This document shows, in pieces, positions 43,701-52,948 of a stretch of DNA of 52,948 bases. Position 1 is the stretch's first letter, and each line of letters starts with the position of its first letter. A model generated the notes under the pieces. It ran no database searches and was not told where the DNA came from. It saw only the letters and a list, made by a program, of their open reading frames with translations. The position numbers were made by a program, and so were the translations under genes. This DNA is from Anthoceros angustus (lineage: Eukaryota; Streptophyta; Anthocerotopsida; Anthocerotales; Anthocerotaceae): contig VJWM01000337.1 in assembly GCA_010909165.1 (NCBI GenBank), positions 1-52,948 of the forward strand, written 5' to 3'.

Positions 43701-44631
43701 TGCGGCCACTTCTTTGAGTGCTTGCCTCTCCTAGTGCCTCGCCTTGCTTTTCCTCTCTTGCTCTAATTGGGCAAAATGCTCTTCCGCCTTTTGCCTCCAA
43801 GAATCCTTTTGGGTTGTTGCCGAATGGCTCTTTCTTGACTTGTGACAACTTCCTCGGGGCCTTCTCCCGTCGCTGTTCTATGAGGTCGTGTTGGAGCTCT
43901 CTCCTGACCTTTTCCAATTTGGCTGCCTTTTCATCGGACTCCATGGCTTCCAATTGCCATTTGGTCCTGCCTTTCTTCCGGCCATGTCTTGAGATTTCAC
44001 TTCCTCTTGGCATGCCCACAAGGAGGCTGCTAGGTCCCTAGCCCCCTTCAAATCCACACGGCTGAGTGCTTCACAAGCACCCAGCAATTCTCCTAGGGGT
44101 CCTAATTCCACCCCTCCTGTCTTCTTGCTGGAAATTTCCAGCTCTCACTGCATCGGGCCATCGGGTGGCCTTGGTCCCTTCCGTCGCTCCATCCGCTCTC
44201 CCACCCGGTAGCGGAGATGGTGGCCTCGGCGCCGCTCGCGGCGCCTCGCGCTGCCTCTCCTTCCCCTTCCTGCCGCGTGCTTTTTGGCGGCGTGGGGTGC
44301 TCTGTGGTGGCTGCTCTAGTCGCCTACCTACCATGGTGGCGGCCCCGCCTGATAGTGCCCACCCCGTGGGCGCCTCCCCTAGGGGTCAGCCGGGTGCCTC
44401 TCTTGTAGGCACAAGGAGATGGTGGGGACTCCCCACTCTGCATCACCCCTCCTGGTCCTTCTCTCATAGACCACCATTCGGCCCTCGGCCTTCTTGCCTC
44501 TCCCTTGCTTGCTCACAGGGAAGAGATTCCCACTCAACCTTGTTGCCTCATCTTCTCCTCTTGCTTCTAGCATGCTTGTGGAGTCGACCTCCCACCGTCT
44601 TCGCAATGCAAAGGGTAAAGGCCTTTCCAAC
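43701..44631 (-). other. 5' LTR middle region
   Basis: Corresponds to 23880-25020 of the 3' LTR. The minus strand encodes AMESDEKAAKLEKVRREL near 43895-43945 and PFGNNPKGFLEAKGG near 43790-43835. No single frame spans it. Confidence 0.4.
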
Positions 44632-45337
44632 CTCGGTGGAGGTGGATGACCTCAAAGGGATGCCATGCATCTTCAAGCTCCTTGCTTGTGAGAAGTCCCT
44701 CGGTTTCCCATAAATGCACCAAATAGGTGCTAAGGTAGCATCCTTCCTCATCCACGAATTTGGCTTGAGGAGCTTCTCCGGTGGTGGATGTAGGCCTCAT
44801 ACATGTCCCCAATCGGCTTGGCTCCCATGGAAATCTTCCACAAAATTGGAGGAAGTTGGTCTTTGAAATAAAGTGCGTTGGTAATTTACCAACCCGGCAC
44901 AATCTTTGCGAAGAGCCTCCACTTGACTCCTTGATGCTCTCGGTCTTCCGACCATTCTTGGCGTGGGCTTTCCTCCATCCATCATGTCAAGGAACTCTGC
45001 GGGATGTCGGAGGATGTCCTCTTCCCTCCATTGGACCTTTCGAGAGAGCAATTCGAGCTCTCCTCCGGTCTTCCATACACACAGCCGAATACTTCCACGG
45101 TCCAGCGGGGATCCGTTCTAGCATTCCCCCGGTGCGCGGCGGCGATTGATGGAGGTTGATGTAACACTCCTCAATCAATTCCAAATTGGTGTAGGCCCAT
45201 TGGCGGCCATACACCCATCCTAGTGGATGTTCTCCTCCTCGCTGCGAAATCAACCAAATCTCGGGGTTGAGCTGCCCGCAAAGCAAGTGAATTGGGGCAT
45301 CACCCCTCCTGTGGTCCTTCCTCTTCCCCTTCCCCTT

Positions 45338-45830
45338 CTAAGAGCCTTTGCTGGCGGCTCCTTCCCTTGCCTTTTCCTCGAGGCATGGCGGCGTCTTCCT
45401 TTCAAGTGTTTGAGGAATTCTCCCAATTTGAGGTTGCTTCTCCTTCCCCTTCCCTTGCCTTTTCCTTCCTTGCCTTTTCCTTCCTCTTGCTTCTAGCATG
45501 CTTGTGGAGTCGACCTCCCACCGTCTTCCTTCCTTTTCCTTCCTTGCCTTTTCCTTCCTTGCCTTTTCCTTCCTCTCCCTTGCTCGTGGCGATGGCGGCT
45601 CCTTCCCCTTCGCTGGCTCGCGTTTTCCTTCCACCTCTCCTTCCTTCCTTGCCTTTTCCTTCCTCTCGATGGCGCGCCGCGCCGCCTCCCACCGTCTTCC
45701 TTCCTTGCTCGTGGCGATGGCGGCTCCTTCTCGCTGGCGGCTCCTTCCTTTTTGCGTTTACGCTCCAGCTCCGGCTTGACTCTTGTTCTTCGAAGTGGAA
45801 GCGCAAAGCGCCACCTTGGATGTGCCACAC
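45338..45830 (-). other. Lys/Arg/Glu-rich LTR frame with low-complexity repeat (internal copy)
   Basis: Several overlapping minus-strand frames (98, 111 and 142 codons), built largely on the plus-strand repeat TTCCTTGCCTTTTCCTTCC and the word GCGATGGCGG. They correspond to 26848-27492 of the 3' LTR. The repeat makes any frame here unreliable. Confidence 0.3.
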
Positions 45831-46891
45831 ACCCTTGGATTCATCATTCCAAAATCCTAATTCTATCTAAACTACCTATTTTCCTATCTCGCTATCCTAA
45901 TTAACGCTTCTAATTACTCTATATATTTATTCCCTATTGGTGAGCATATATAGTGGATATCCCCCTCTATTCTAAATTTCCTTTTAGCGAGATTGTCGGT
46001 CTACCAGTGACGCGGCTTACATGATACGCTTCCCCTTCTCGACTACGGCGTGGTGTGGACCTCGGTGGAGGTGGATGACCTCAAAGGGATGCCATGCATC
46101 TTCAAGCTCCTTGCTTGTGAGAGTCCCTCGGTTTCCCATAAATGCACCAAATAGGTGCTAAGATAGCAGGCCTTGGCCCTTCCTCATCCACGAATTTGGC
46201 TTGAGGAGCTTCTCGATGGTGGATGTAGGCCTCATACATAATCGGCTTGGCTCCCATGGAAATCTTCCACAAAATTGGAGGAAGTTGGTCTTTGAAATAA
46301 AGTGCGTTGGTAATTTACCGCACAATCTTTGCGAAGAGCCTCCACTTGACTCCTTGATGCTCTCGGTCTTCCGACCATTCTTGGCGTGGGCTTTCACTCC
46401 TCCATCCATCATGTCAAGGAACTCCTGCGGGATGTCGGAGGCTGTCCTCTTCCTCCATTCGACCTTTCGAGGAGAGCAATTCGAGCTCTCTCCTCCGGTC
46501 TTCCATACACAGCCGAATACTTCGTCCCGGTGCGGATCCGTTCTAGCATTCCCTCGAGTGCGGCAGGGCGCTTCCGATTGATGGAGGTTGATGTAACACT
46601 CCTCAATCAATTCCAAATTGGTGTAGGCCCATTGGCGGCCATACACCCATCTAGTTGGATGTTCTCCTCCTCCTTGCGAAATCAACCAAATCTCGGGGTT
46701 GAGCTGCCCAAAGCAAGTGAATTGGGGCATTCAATCACCTCCTGGCGGGCGTAGCCCACTGCTCTTTTCCTTCCTCTCGCGAGGAGCCTTTGCTGGCGGC
46801 TCCTTCCTTGCCTTTTCCTCCTCGAGGCATGGTCTTCCTTTCAAGTGTTTTAAAGGAAGGAATTACTCTAATTTATTTGGCTCACTTCTCT

Positions 46892-47308
46892 TCAAACACT
46901 TCTCCTTGGGTAACCACCACTGCGGCTTGCCACGTTAGAGTCTTTCTGCTCCTCTCCGTGTCCTTCTTCGGCGAGGCGCGCCAATTCTCGCTCTTCCCTT
47001 GCCTTTTCCTTCCTCTTGCTTCTTGGCTCGCTCACTTCCTCTCCGGTGGTTTGGGCGCGTGTGAGCTCTCCCCACTGCTTGCGGCACTCCTTCCTTCCAC
47101 CGGTCTCCGCCTCGCGGTTGTTCTCTCCTTGCTCGTGGCGATGGCGGCTCCTTCCCCTTCCCTTGCTCGTGGCGATGGCGGCTCCTTCCTTGCTCGTGGC
47201 GATGGCGGCTCCTTCCCCTTTTGCGTTACGTTCCAACGCCAGCTCGTCTCTCTTGCGAAGTGGAGGCGCGCCGCACTTTGCCCTCCTTGGATATGCACTG
47301 GCGTGCAC
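46892..47308 (-). CDS. Hypothetical Lys/Arg/Glu-rich protein in the 5' LTR
   Basis: A 138-codon frame, the counterpart of 26848-27492 next to the main promoter of this element. It reads YPRRAKCGAPPLRKRDELAL near its start, matching KEAKCA...LRKN in other copies, then contains three EGAAIATSK-like repeats from the GCGATGGCG word. Its start codon differs from the 3' LTR copy because of small indels. Function unknown. Confidence 0.3.
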   Translation of the reverse strand: MHASAYPRRAKCGAPPLRKRDELALERNAKGEGAAIATSKEGAAIATSKGRGRSRHRHEQGENNREAETGGRKECRKQWGELTRAQTTGEEVSEPRSKRKEKAREERELARLAEEGHGEEQKDSNVASRSGGYPRRSV

Positions 47309-47400
47309 AACCCTAGATTGGATTCATCATTCCAAAATCCTAATTCTATCTAAACTACCTATTTTCCTATCTCGCTATCCTAATTAACGCTTCTAATTAC

Positions 47401-47412
47401 TCTATATATTTA
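47401..47412 (-). promoter_or_regulatory. TATA box of the 5' LTR
   Basis: AT-rich word (minus strand AATAAATATATAGA) in the U3 block, the same context as 27590-27606. It would drive element transcription leftwards. Confidence 0.55.
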
Positions 47413-47786
47413 TTCCCTATTGGTGAGCATATATAGTGGATATCCCCCTCTATTCTAAATTTCCTTTTAGCGAGATTGTCGACCTACCGCGGTGATACGC
47501 GACTTACCTGATACGCTTCCCCTTCTCGCCTACCGTGGTGTGGCACCTCTGATGATGCACCGACCTACCAACCTTTGGACGGCCCTCCACCGCAAATGCG
47601 GGTCGTTTCGACCCGTTCTTCTTCTGGGATATCCTCTTTTTTCTTCCTAACAATATCCTACAACTCCGGCTTCAAGATTCTCGAGAAAATTTCTTGGCAT
47701 GCTCCTCTTCAATCGTTCCTAGCCAAAAAATCAAACTTGTTTGTCTTGAGCTCTTTTGGGCTGGTTGCCCAAACTTTTCGTTCACA

Positions 47787-48180
47787 ACTCTAGCTGATCC
47801 AGTCTGGTCCATTCTGACTTTAGTCGGGAGATCAAAGTCCCGACGGTAACAACTATACTTGGGATGGTCGGTAGAAACTTTTCAGGACACCGGCGTTAAG
47901 GGATGGAGTAGGTGACCCTTTCGGCACTTCCAGTGTTTGAGTGTCTTTGGCGGAATTGCTATGGTGCGTGAAGGTGTAGTGCAGATGGGATGGTTCTAGT
48001 GGCAATTTCACCTCTTTCTATGATAAGCTCGTCGGCACTCTAAAACTCCTACTCTTGTTGTGGTTAGAGGTAGCTGAAGAGCTCCCACTAAGTGTTGCGT
48101 GTTGTGACCAATGTCGAGGGACAAACTATAGGAGGAAGTAGGGGTAATCTGTACTCTTTTGAGAGAAGACTGAGGAAGAG
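47787..48180. repeat. Block C, right-hand part, after the gypsy insertion
   Basis: Begins ACTCTAGCTGATCC and matches the last 400 bases of block C copies (for example 12275-12690), including TTTCTATGATAAGCTCGTCG near 48012. It confirms that the gypsy element lies within block C. Confidence 0.85.
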
Positions 48181-48640
48181 CCAAAGCACGACTTCCACCC
48201 CAACTCATTAGAGATACTAAGGAGAAGAAGTTGGACGGGGAAGGTCCTTGTTCTTTGATGACACCAACTCAAGATCGACACCTTGTAGCCTTTGTAGAAA
48301 TGATCACCACACTAACAACACACAATGATGGATTACATGTTTTAAACTAAGCGAGACACTTGAATCTTTGTAAGTCTAAGACTCAAGCATCTCCTTTGAA
48401 TAAGTCATGTTTTACCTTAGGGAGGGCTTTAGTAAGCGGTCGGCATTAGATCCGTGGGGATGTATTCAAAACGATCGACTTAAAGCGCATCTCGGATGAA
48501 ATGGTAATGAATCTCGATGTCCTTAATCGTGCCCGGGACTCATGGCGCCGCGATTGTTGCGTCGAGATTATGGGTATGCGTGTCGGTGTCCTCTCCCAAG
48601 ACTCACGATGCCAGCAGGTGGAGCGATAACTTAAGAAGGT
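48181..48640 (-). pseudogene. copia RNase H C-terminal fragment, minus strand (array copy e)
   Basis: Matches 12691-13130, with the YHFIRD block near 48490-48520 and the KHDLFK region near 48395-48425. Confidence 0.75.
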
Positions 48641-49109
48641 TCCACGCGCGTAAAATATGGTATATGGATTATATAAAATGGGTGTTACATAGGACTTTGA
48701 GCCTCCTTTGGCTTTTGGCTTCTATGGATTGAGTATTTGAACTAAGTTTTCTAGCTAGTGACCATGAAGCGACTTCATGTCATCGTAATGACCGTCCGTG
48801 GTACCATATGGTGATGGTATGTGAGTCATTCTTGCACCTTCGCCGAGCTCCATACCTGCGCCCAGAGCAGCGGCACCGCCACGGCAGTGTGTACGCACCT
48901 TCCACGTCGGTATCTTTGAAGCCCGATCGTCAATGCTCACCCGCGCCCGCCACCACGGCGCTGCAACAGCGGCACTCAGGCACTTCAGCCCGGCGACAAC
49001 CTGGCCGATGAAAACCGAGGCACGCATGGAAGATAACCCCTCACCATCCCTCCCTTCACAATTGTCCCGAACAAACCCGGATCCTCTATATGAAGGCGCC
49101 TCACGAACC
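48641..49109. other. Spacer between divergent RNase H fragments (copy e)
   Basis: Same content as 13131-13559. No gene seen. Confidence 0.55.
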
Positions 49110-49412
49110 GAGCCAAGAAGCGGTCGCTTGCGCTTTCATCCACTAAAGTTGAGTATAAGGTACAGCGGGCGCATGGAAGGAGTTAGAGTGGGAAGGCAAC
49201 TTTTGGAATGAATCCACTTACCTCAAAGTGCTCCCACTAAGCTTCTATGTGAAAGCATGTAGGCTATTGCCCTTTTTCCAATCCTTGGTTTCATGCAAGA
49301 ACCAAGCACATTGAACTAAACCACCATTATATCCATGGCGTCGCTAAAGGGGCATTGTGAAAGTGGAATACATTAGTCGGTGAGAATCTGACTAATATTT
49401 TTTACAAAGGAC
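49110..49412 (+). pseudogene. copia RNase H fragment, plus strand (array copy e)
   Basis: STKVEYK near 49143, the FHARTKHIELN block near 49290 and GIVKVEY near 49350. Frames are interrupted. Confidence 0.8.
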
Positions 49413-49654
49413 ACATAAAGCCATTTCAAGCATGGCTGCCCTTGGGCTCAGTGTTCACTCGCCCTCATGTCGAGTTGATATCTACCTTGTTGTCGGTAGG
49501 CTTTGTTGATTCTTATTGCCTCTAGGGCTCTGGAGCTGCTCGCCTTCTTCTGCTCAAAATGGCGTATTCATCAGCATCGGTACTCTCAAAGGATGAAGCT
49601 ACACTATGAAATCTAGGCGTGAGAGGTATTAGACATATGGGTCATGTTTTAGGA
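49413..49654. other. Spacer before the T/G minisatellite (copy e)
   Basis: Same content as 6076-6299. No gene seen. Confidence 0.5.
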
Positions 49655-50035
49655 GGTCATATCTTTTCTTTTCTTTGTGATTTCTTGGTTGGGTTGTAGT
49701 TGAAGGTTCTAGTTGTTTCGCTTTCTTTGTGAGGATTTTTGGTTGTTTTGTTTCTAACCGTTCTTTGGGACGTTTTTCCTCTTTTGTTTTGTTTTCCTTT
49801 GTTATTTTTGGGTTGGGTTGTAGTTGAAGGTTCGGTCTCTTTTCGGATAATTTTGAGGTTTTTGGTTGTTTTGTCTCTAGTTTCTTATTTTGGGAGGTTA
49901 TCAATGCTATTTTCCAATTTTTGGGTTGCGTTGTAGCTTTAGGTTCCAATCGGTCTTTAGATTTTGTGAGGCTTTTGGTTCTCTTGTATCTAGCTTCTTT
50001 AGGTTCCAATCGGTCTTTAGATTTTGTGAGGTTAT
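49655..50035. repeat. T/G-rich minisatellite (copy e), truncated
   Basis: About 380 bases of the T/G-rich unit, cut at TTATTTCCTCTT and joined to gypsy LTR sequence. Confidence 0.87.
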
Positions 50036-52355
50036 TTCCTCTTGGCATGCCCACAAGGCTGCTAGGTCCCTAGCCCCTTCAAAATCCACCTGAGTGCTTC
50101 ACAAGCTCCGGCAATTCTCCTAGGGGTCCTAATTCCACCCCTCTGTCTTCTTCTTTGGAAATTTCCAGCTCTCCCCGGGCCATCAGCCTTGGTCCCTTCC
50201 TGTCGCTCCATCCGCTCTCCCACCCGGTAGCGGAGATGGTGGCCTCGGCGCCCTCGCGGCACCTCGCGTTGCTTCTCCTTCCCCTTCCCTGGTGGCTGCT
50301 GGCGTGGGGTGCACCGCCTGTGGTGGGCTCCCCTGTGGTAGTCGCCTACCTACCATGGTGGTGGCCGCCCTATGACTGCCCACCCTTGGGTGGCGCCTCC
50401 CTACAGGTAGTGGCCGGGTGCCTCTCTCTTGTAGGCACAAAGGAGATGGTGGGGACTCCCCACTCTCGGCATCACCCCTCACATGGTCCTTCTCTCATAG
50501 ACCACCATTCGGCCTTCCTCGGCTTCTCCTCTCCCTTGCTTGCTCAGCGGGGAAGAGATTCCCACTCCGGCAACCTTGTTGCCTGCATCTTCTCCTCTTG
50601 CTTCTAGCATGCTTGTGGAGTCGACCTCCCACCGTCTTGCGCAATGCAAAGGGTAAAGGCCTTTCAAACTCTGGAGGTGGATGACCTCAAAGGGATGCCA
50701 TGCATCTTCAAGCTCCTTGCTTGTGAGAAGTCCTCGGTTTCCCATAAATGCACCAAATAGGTGCTAAGGTAGCATGGCCTTGGCCCTTCCTCATCCACGA
50801 ATTTGGCTTGAGGAGCTTCTCCGGTGGTGGATGTAGGCCTCATACATAGTCCCCAATCGGCTTGGCTCCCATGGAAATCTTCCACAAAATTGGAGGAAGT
50901 TGGTCTTTGAAATAAAGTGCGTTGGTAATTTACCAACCCGGCACAATCTTTGCGAAGAGCCTCCACTTGACTCCTTGATGCTCTCGGTCTTCCGACCATT
51001 CTTGGCGTGGGCTTTCACTCCTCCATCCATCATGTCGAGGAACTCCTGCGGGATGTCGGAGGATGTCCTCTTCCCTCCATTCGACCTTTCGAGAGAGCAA
51101 TTCGAGCTCTCTCTTCCTCCGGTCTTCCATACACAGTCGAATACTTCTTACGGTCCAGCGGGGATCCGTTCTAGCATTCCCCTTCGGTAGCGGCGCCCGA
51201 TTGATGGAGGTTGATGTAACACTCCTCAATCAATTCCAAATTAGTGTAGGCCCATTGGCGGCCATACACCCATCCTAGTGGATGTTCTCCTCCTCGCCCT
51301 GAAAATCAACCAAATCTCGGGGTTGACAAAGCAAGTGAATTGGGGCATCTCCTCACAGCGGGCGTAGCCCTTTTCTTTTCCTTCCTCTCGAGGAGAGCCT
51401 TTGCTGGCGGCTCCTTCCTTGCCTTTTCCTCGAGGCATGGTGGCGTCTTCCTTTCAAGTGTTTTAAGGAAGATTACTCCAATTTGAGATCTCTTTCTTCA
51501 CTTCTCCCCACGGTAACACACTTCACAGGCACGTTAGCCACAGCAGTTTTTCGGTGCGCCTCTCCGTGTCCTTCTTCGTGGCGCGCACCTTCTCGCTCTT
51601 CCCTTCAATTTTCGTTGTCCTTGGCGCTCGCTCCGCGCCCCTCTCCGGTGGCACGCGTGGTGAGCTCTCCTTGCTTTCGTGGCACTCCGCGTTTTCCTTC
51701 CTTCTCCGCCTCGCGGTTGGGTCTTTCTCGATGGGCCTTGCCCTCTCCCTTGCTCGTGGCGATGGCGGCCTTCGCGGATGGCGTCTTCCTTCCTCTTTTA
51801 CGTTCCAGCGCCCGGCTTCTCTTGTTCTTGCGAAGTGGAGCGGCCAAAGCGCACTTTGCCTCCTTTGGATGTGCCACTGGCGGCACAACCCTAGATTGGA
51901 TTCATCATTCCAAAATCCTAATTCTATCTAAACTACCTATTTTCCTATTACTCGCTATCCTAATTAACGCTTCTAATTACTCTATATATTTATTCCCTAT
52001 TGGTGAGCATATATAGTGGATATCCCCTCTATTCTAAATTTCCTTTTAGCGATTTTGTCGGTCTACCGGTGATGCGACTTACAGATGATGCTTCCCTTCT
52101 CGACTACGGCGTGGTGTGGCGACCTACGGTGGTAGTCGCGACCTACCAACCTTTCGGTTGCCCTCCGCCTCGTCGGGGTCGTTTTGTTCTTCTTCTGGGA
52201 TATCCTTTTCTTCCTAACAATATCCTACAACTCCAGCTTCAAGATTCTCGAGAAAATTTCTTGGCATGCTCCTCTTCAATCGTTCCTAGCCAAAAAAAAT
52301 CAAACTTGTTTGTCTTGGGCTCTTTTGGGTGGTTGCCCAAACTTTGCGTTCCACA
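50036..52355 (-). repeat. Third, partial gypsy LTR (promoter-side 2.3 kb)
   Basis: Starts inside the LTR at CCTCTTGGCATGCCCACAAG (counterpart 44004) and ends at the LTR border CGTTCCACA at 52347-52355, followed by block C. It includes the coding-like segments (SDIPQEFLDM counterpart near 51045; frame 51605-51886) and TATA box (51981-51992), but lacks the 1.43-kb duplication seen in 37106-47786. Confidence 0.85.
51605..51886 (-). CDS. Hypothetical Lys/Arg-rich protein in the third LTR copy
   Basis: A 93-codon frame whose beginning PVAHPKEAKCALAAPLRKNK matches MAHPKEAKCA...TSKNK of 26848-27492. The shared N-terminus across LTR copies is the best evidence that the frame is real. It is truncated relative to the 3' LTR copy. 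Function unknown. Confidence 0.35.
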   Translation of the reverse strand: MPPVAHPKEAKCALAAPLRKNKRSRALERKRGRKTPSAKAAIATSKGEGKAHRERPNREAEKEGKRGVPRKQGELTTRATGEGRGASAKDNEN

Positions 52356-52731
52356 CACAACTAGCTACGATCCACGGTCCATTCTGACTTTAGTCGGGAG
52401 CAGTCGTCCAAAACAACTATACTTGGGATGGTCAGTAGAACACTCGGGACACAAGCGATTAGGGATGGAGTGGTGACCCTTCGGCCTTGAAGTGTTTGAG
52501 TGTCTTTGGCGGAATTGCTATGGTGCGTGAAGAGGTGCGGATGGGATGGTTCTAGTGGCAATTTCACCTCTTTCTATGATAAGCTCGTCGGCACTCTAAA
52601 ACTCCTACTCTTGTTGTGGTTAGAGGTAGCACGAAGAGCTCCCACTAATGTCTGTGCGTGTTGTGACCAATGTCGAGGACAAACTATAGGAGGTAGGGTA
52701 ATCTATACTCAGAGAAAGACGAGGAAGAGCC
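52356..52731. repeat. Block C, right-hand part, second copy after the LTR border
   Basis: Begins CACAACTAGCTACGATCC, matching 47787 onward, and ends GAGGAAGAGCC, where all other copies continue CAAAGCACGAC into RNase H(-). Confidence 0.8.
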
Positions 52732-52948
52732 GGAGGTAGAATTGTGCCTCCACATGTAGAAGCTTAGGGAGGTGAAGTGGAAAGGAAGAGTCCAAGGAGG
52801 AGATAGAGGAAGATCAACCGGGAGTCCGTGGCGACGGGTAGTTCAAGAGGAAAAGGAGGGCAAGCAAGAAGAGAAAGGCCGGGGAGGCAGCGGCCTCAAC
52901 AAAGAAGGGAGGTGGACGGCGCCACCGTGTCGGCGCGCTAAGGCCGCA
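52732..52948. other. Purine-rich sequence of unknown origin at the window end
   Basis: Sharp change to a G/A-rich plus strand (for example AGGAAAAGGAGGGCAAGCAA near 52848) with no match elsewhere in the window. Plus-strand frames are basic. The segment is too short to classify. Confidence 0.5.

Larger units (their letters stand above)
44632..47319 (-). repeat. 1.43-kb internal tandem duplication of the 5' LTR promoter end
   Basis: CTCGGTGGAGGTGGATGACC occurs at 44632 and 46062. Copy 1 (44632-46061) includes its own AT-rich block and TATA box (45919-45930); copy 2 runs on to the LTR start with its own TATA box (47401-47412). The LTR therefore has two promoter-like blocks in the same orientation. 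Confidence 0.85.
20782..47786 (-). mobile_element. Ty3/gypsy LTR retrotransposon with very long LTRs, inserted in block C
   Basis: Read on the minus strand: 5' LTR (37106-47786), primer-binding site (37088-37101), gag, protease, RT, RNase H, integrase, polypurine tract (27949-27961), 3' LTR (20782-27948). Integrase after RNase H is the gypsy order. LTR borders are TGTGGAACG... at the right and ...CTACCACA at the left, supported by a primer-binding site and a polypurine tract at the expected places. The left flank ends CAACT and the right flank of the best-preserved border (52356) contains CAACT, consistent with a 5-bp target duplication. Total about 27 kb, of which LTRs are about 17.8 kb. Coding frames are broken throughout. 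Confidence 0.75.
37106..47786 (-). repeat. gypsy 5' LTR, about 10.7 kb, internally duplicated
   Basis: Minus-strand end CTCCCTACCACA at 37106 next to the primer-binding site. Minus-strand start at 47786, where CGTTCACA matches CGTTCCACA of the other LTRs with one base lost. It contains all blocks of the 3' LTR in the same order but is 3.5 kb longer because of the 744-bp array (38297-40480), repeated coding-like blocks (40520-43700) and a 1.43-kb duplication with a second U3 (44632-47500). Confidence 0.65.

Noticed and set aside
1-52948. An undescribed defence, toxin or biosynthetic system
   Set aside because: Both strands were read, and every recognisable protein motif belongs to LTR retrotransposons. 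The only candidate novelties are the LTR-internal frames and the duplication architecture.

Overview
This window is plant nuclear heterochromatin made almost entirely of LTR retrotransposons and their debris. I find no host gene, no tRNA or rRNA gene, no CRISPR array and nothing bacterial. The evidence for a land plant is a Ty1/copia element primed by initiator-Met tRNA (gag, gag-pre-integrase, integrase, RT, RNase H in that order) and a Ty3/gypsy element with the order gag-protease-RT-RNase H-integrase. I cannot name the species. Reading frames break every 60-150 codons, and copies of one repeat differ mainly by small insertions and deletions rather than substitutions. Either these elements are long dead or the consensus carries many indel errors.

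Layout. 1-4861: minus-strand copia element, complete at its 5' side (199-bp LTR, primer-binding site, open gag) and running off the left edge within RNase H. 4862-6777: piece of a host array made of a minus-strand copia RNase H fragment, a plus-strand copia RNase H fragment and a T/G-rich minisatellite. 6778-10985: decayed tandem duplicate of 2262-6777. 11023-20781: the host array proper, with units of about 4.1-4.2 kb (starts at 11023, 15158 and 19381), each holding block C, RNase H(-), RNase H(+) and the T/G-rich minisatellite. 20782-47786: a minus-strand Ty3/gypsy element inserted in block C, with very long LTRs (20782-27948 and 37106-47786) around an internal region of 9.2 kb. 47787-50035: the host array resumes. 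50036-52355: a third, partial gypsy LTR joined through an 8-base microhomology, followed again by block C (52356-52731). 52732-52948: unrelated purine-rich sequence.

How the parts fit together. The host array came first. The copia and gypsy elements inserted into it, and each insertion border was then copied again with its flanking array DNA as a large tandem duplication (period 4.5 kb on the left, about 6.0 kb on the right). Both of those duplications end in the T/G-rich minisatellite. The gypsy element also carries nested internal duplications: a triplicated 0.5-kb gag segment, a 397-bp pair near protease, a 1.1-kb pair across RNase H, and in the 5' LTR a 744-bp tandem array and a 1.43-kb duplication that includes the promoter. 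The most unusual feature is the long LTR itself. It holds a TATA-like promoter, a lysine/arginine/glutamate-rich reading frame conserved between copies, and many copies of a short perfect hairpin.
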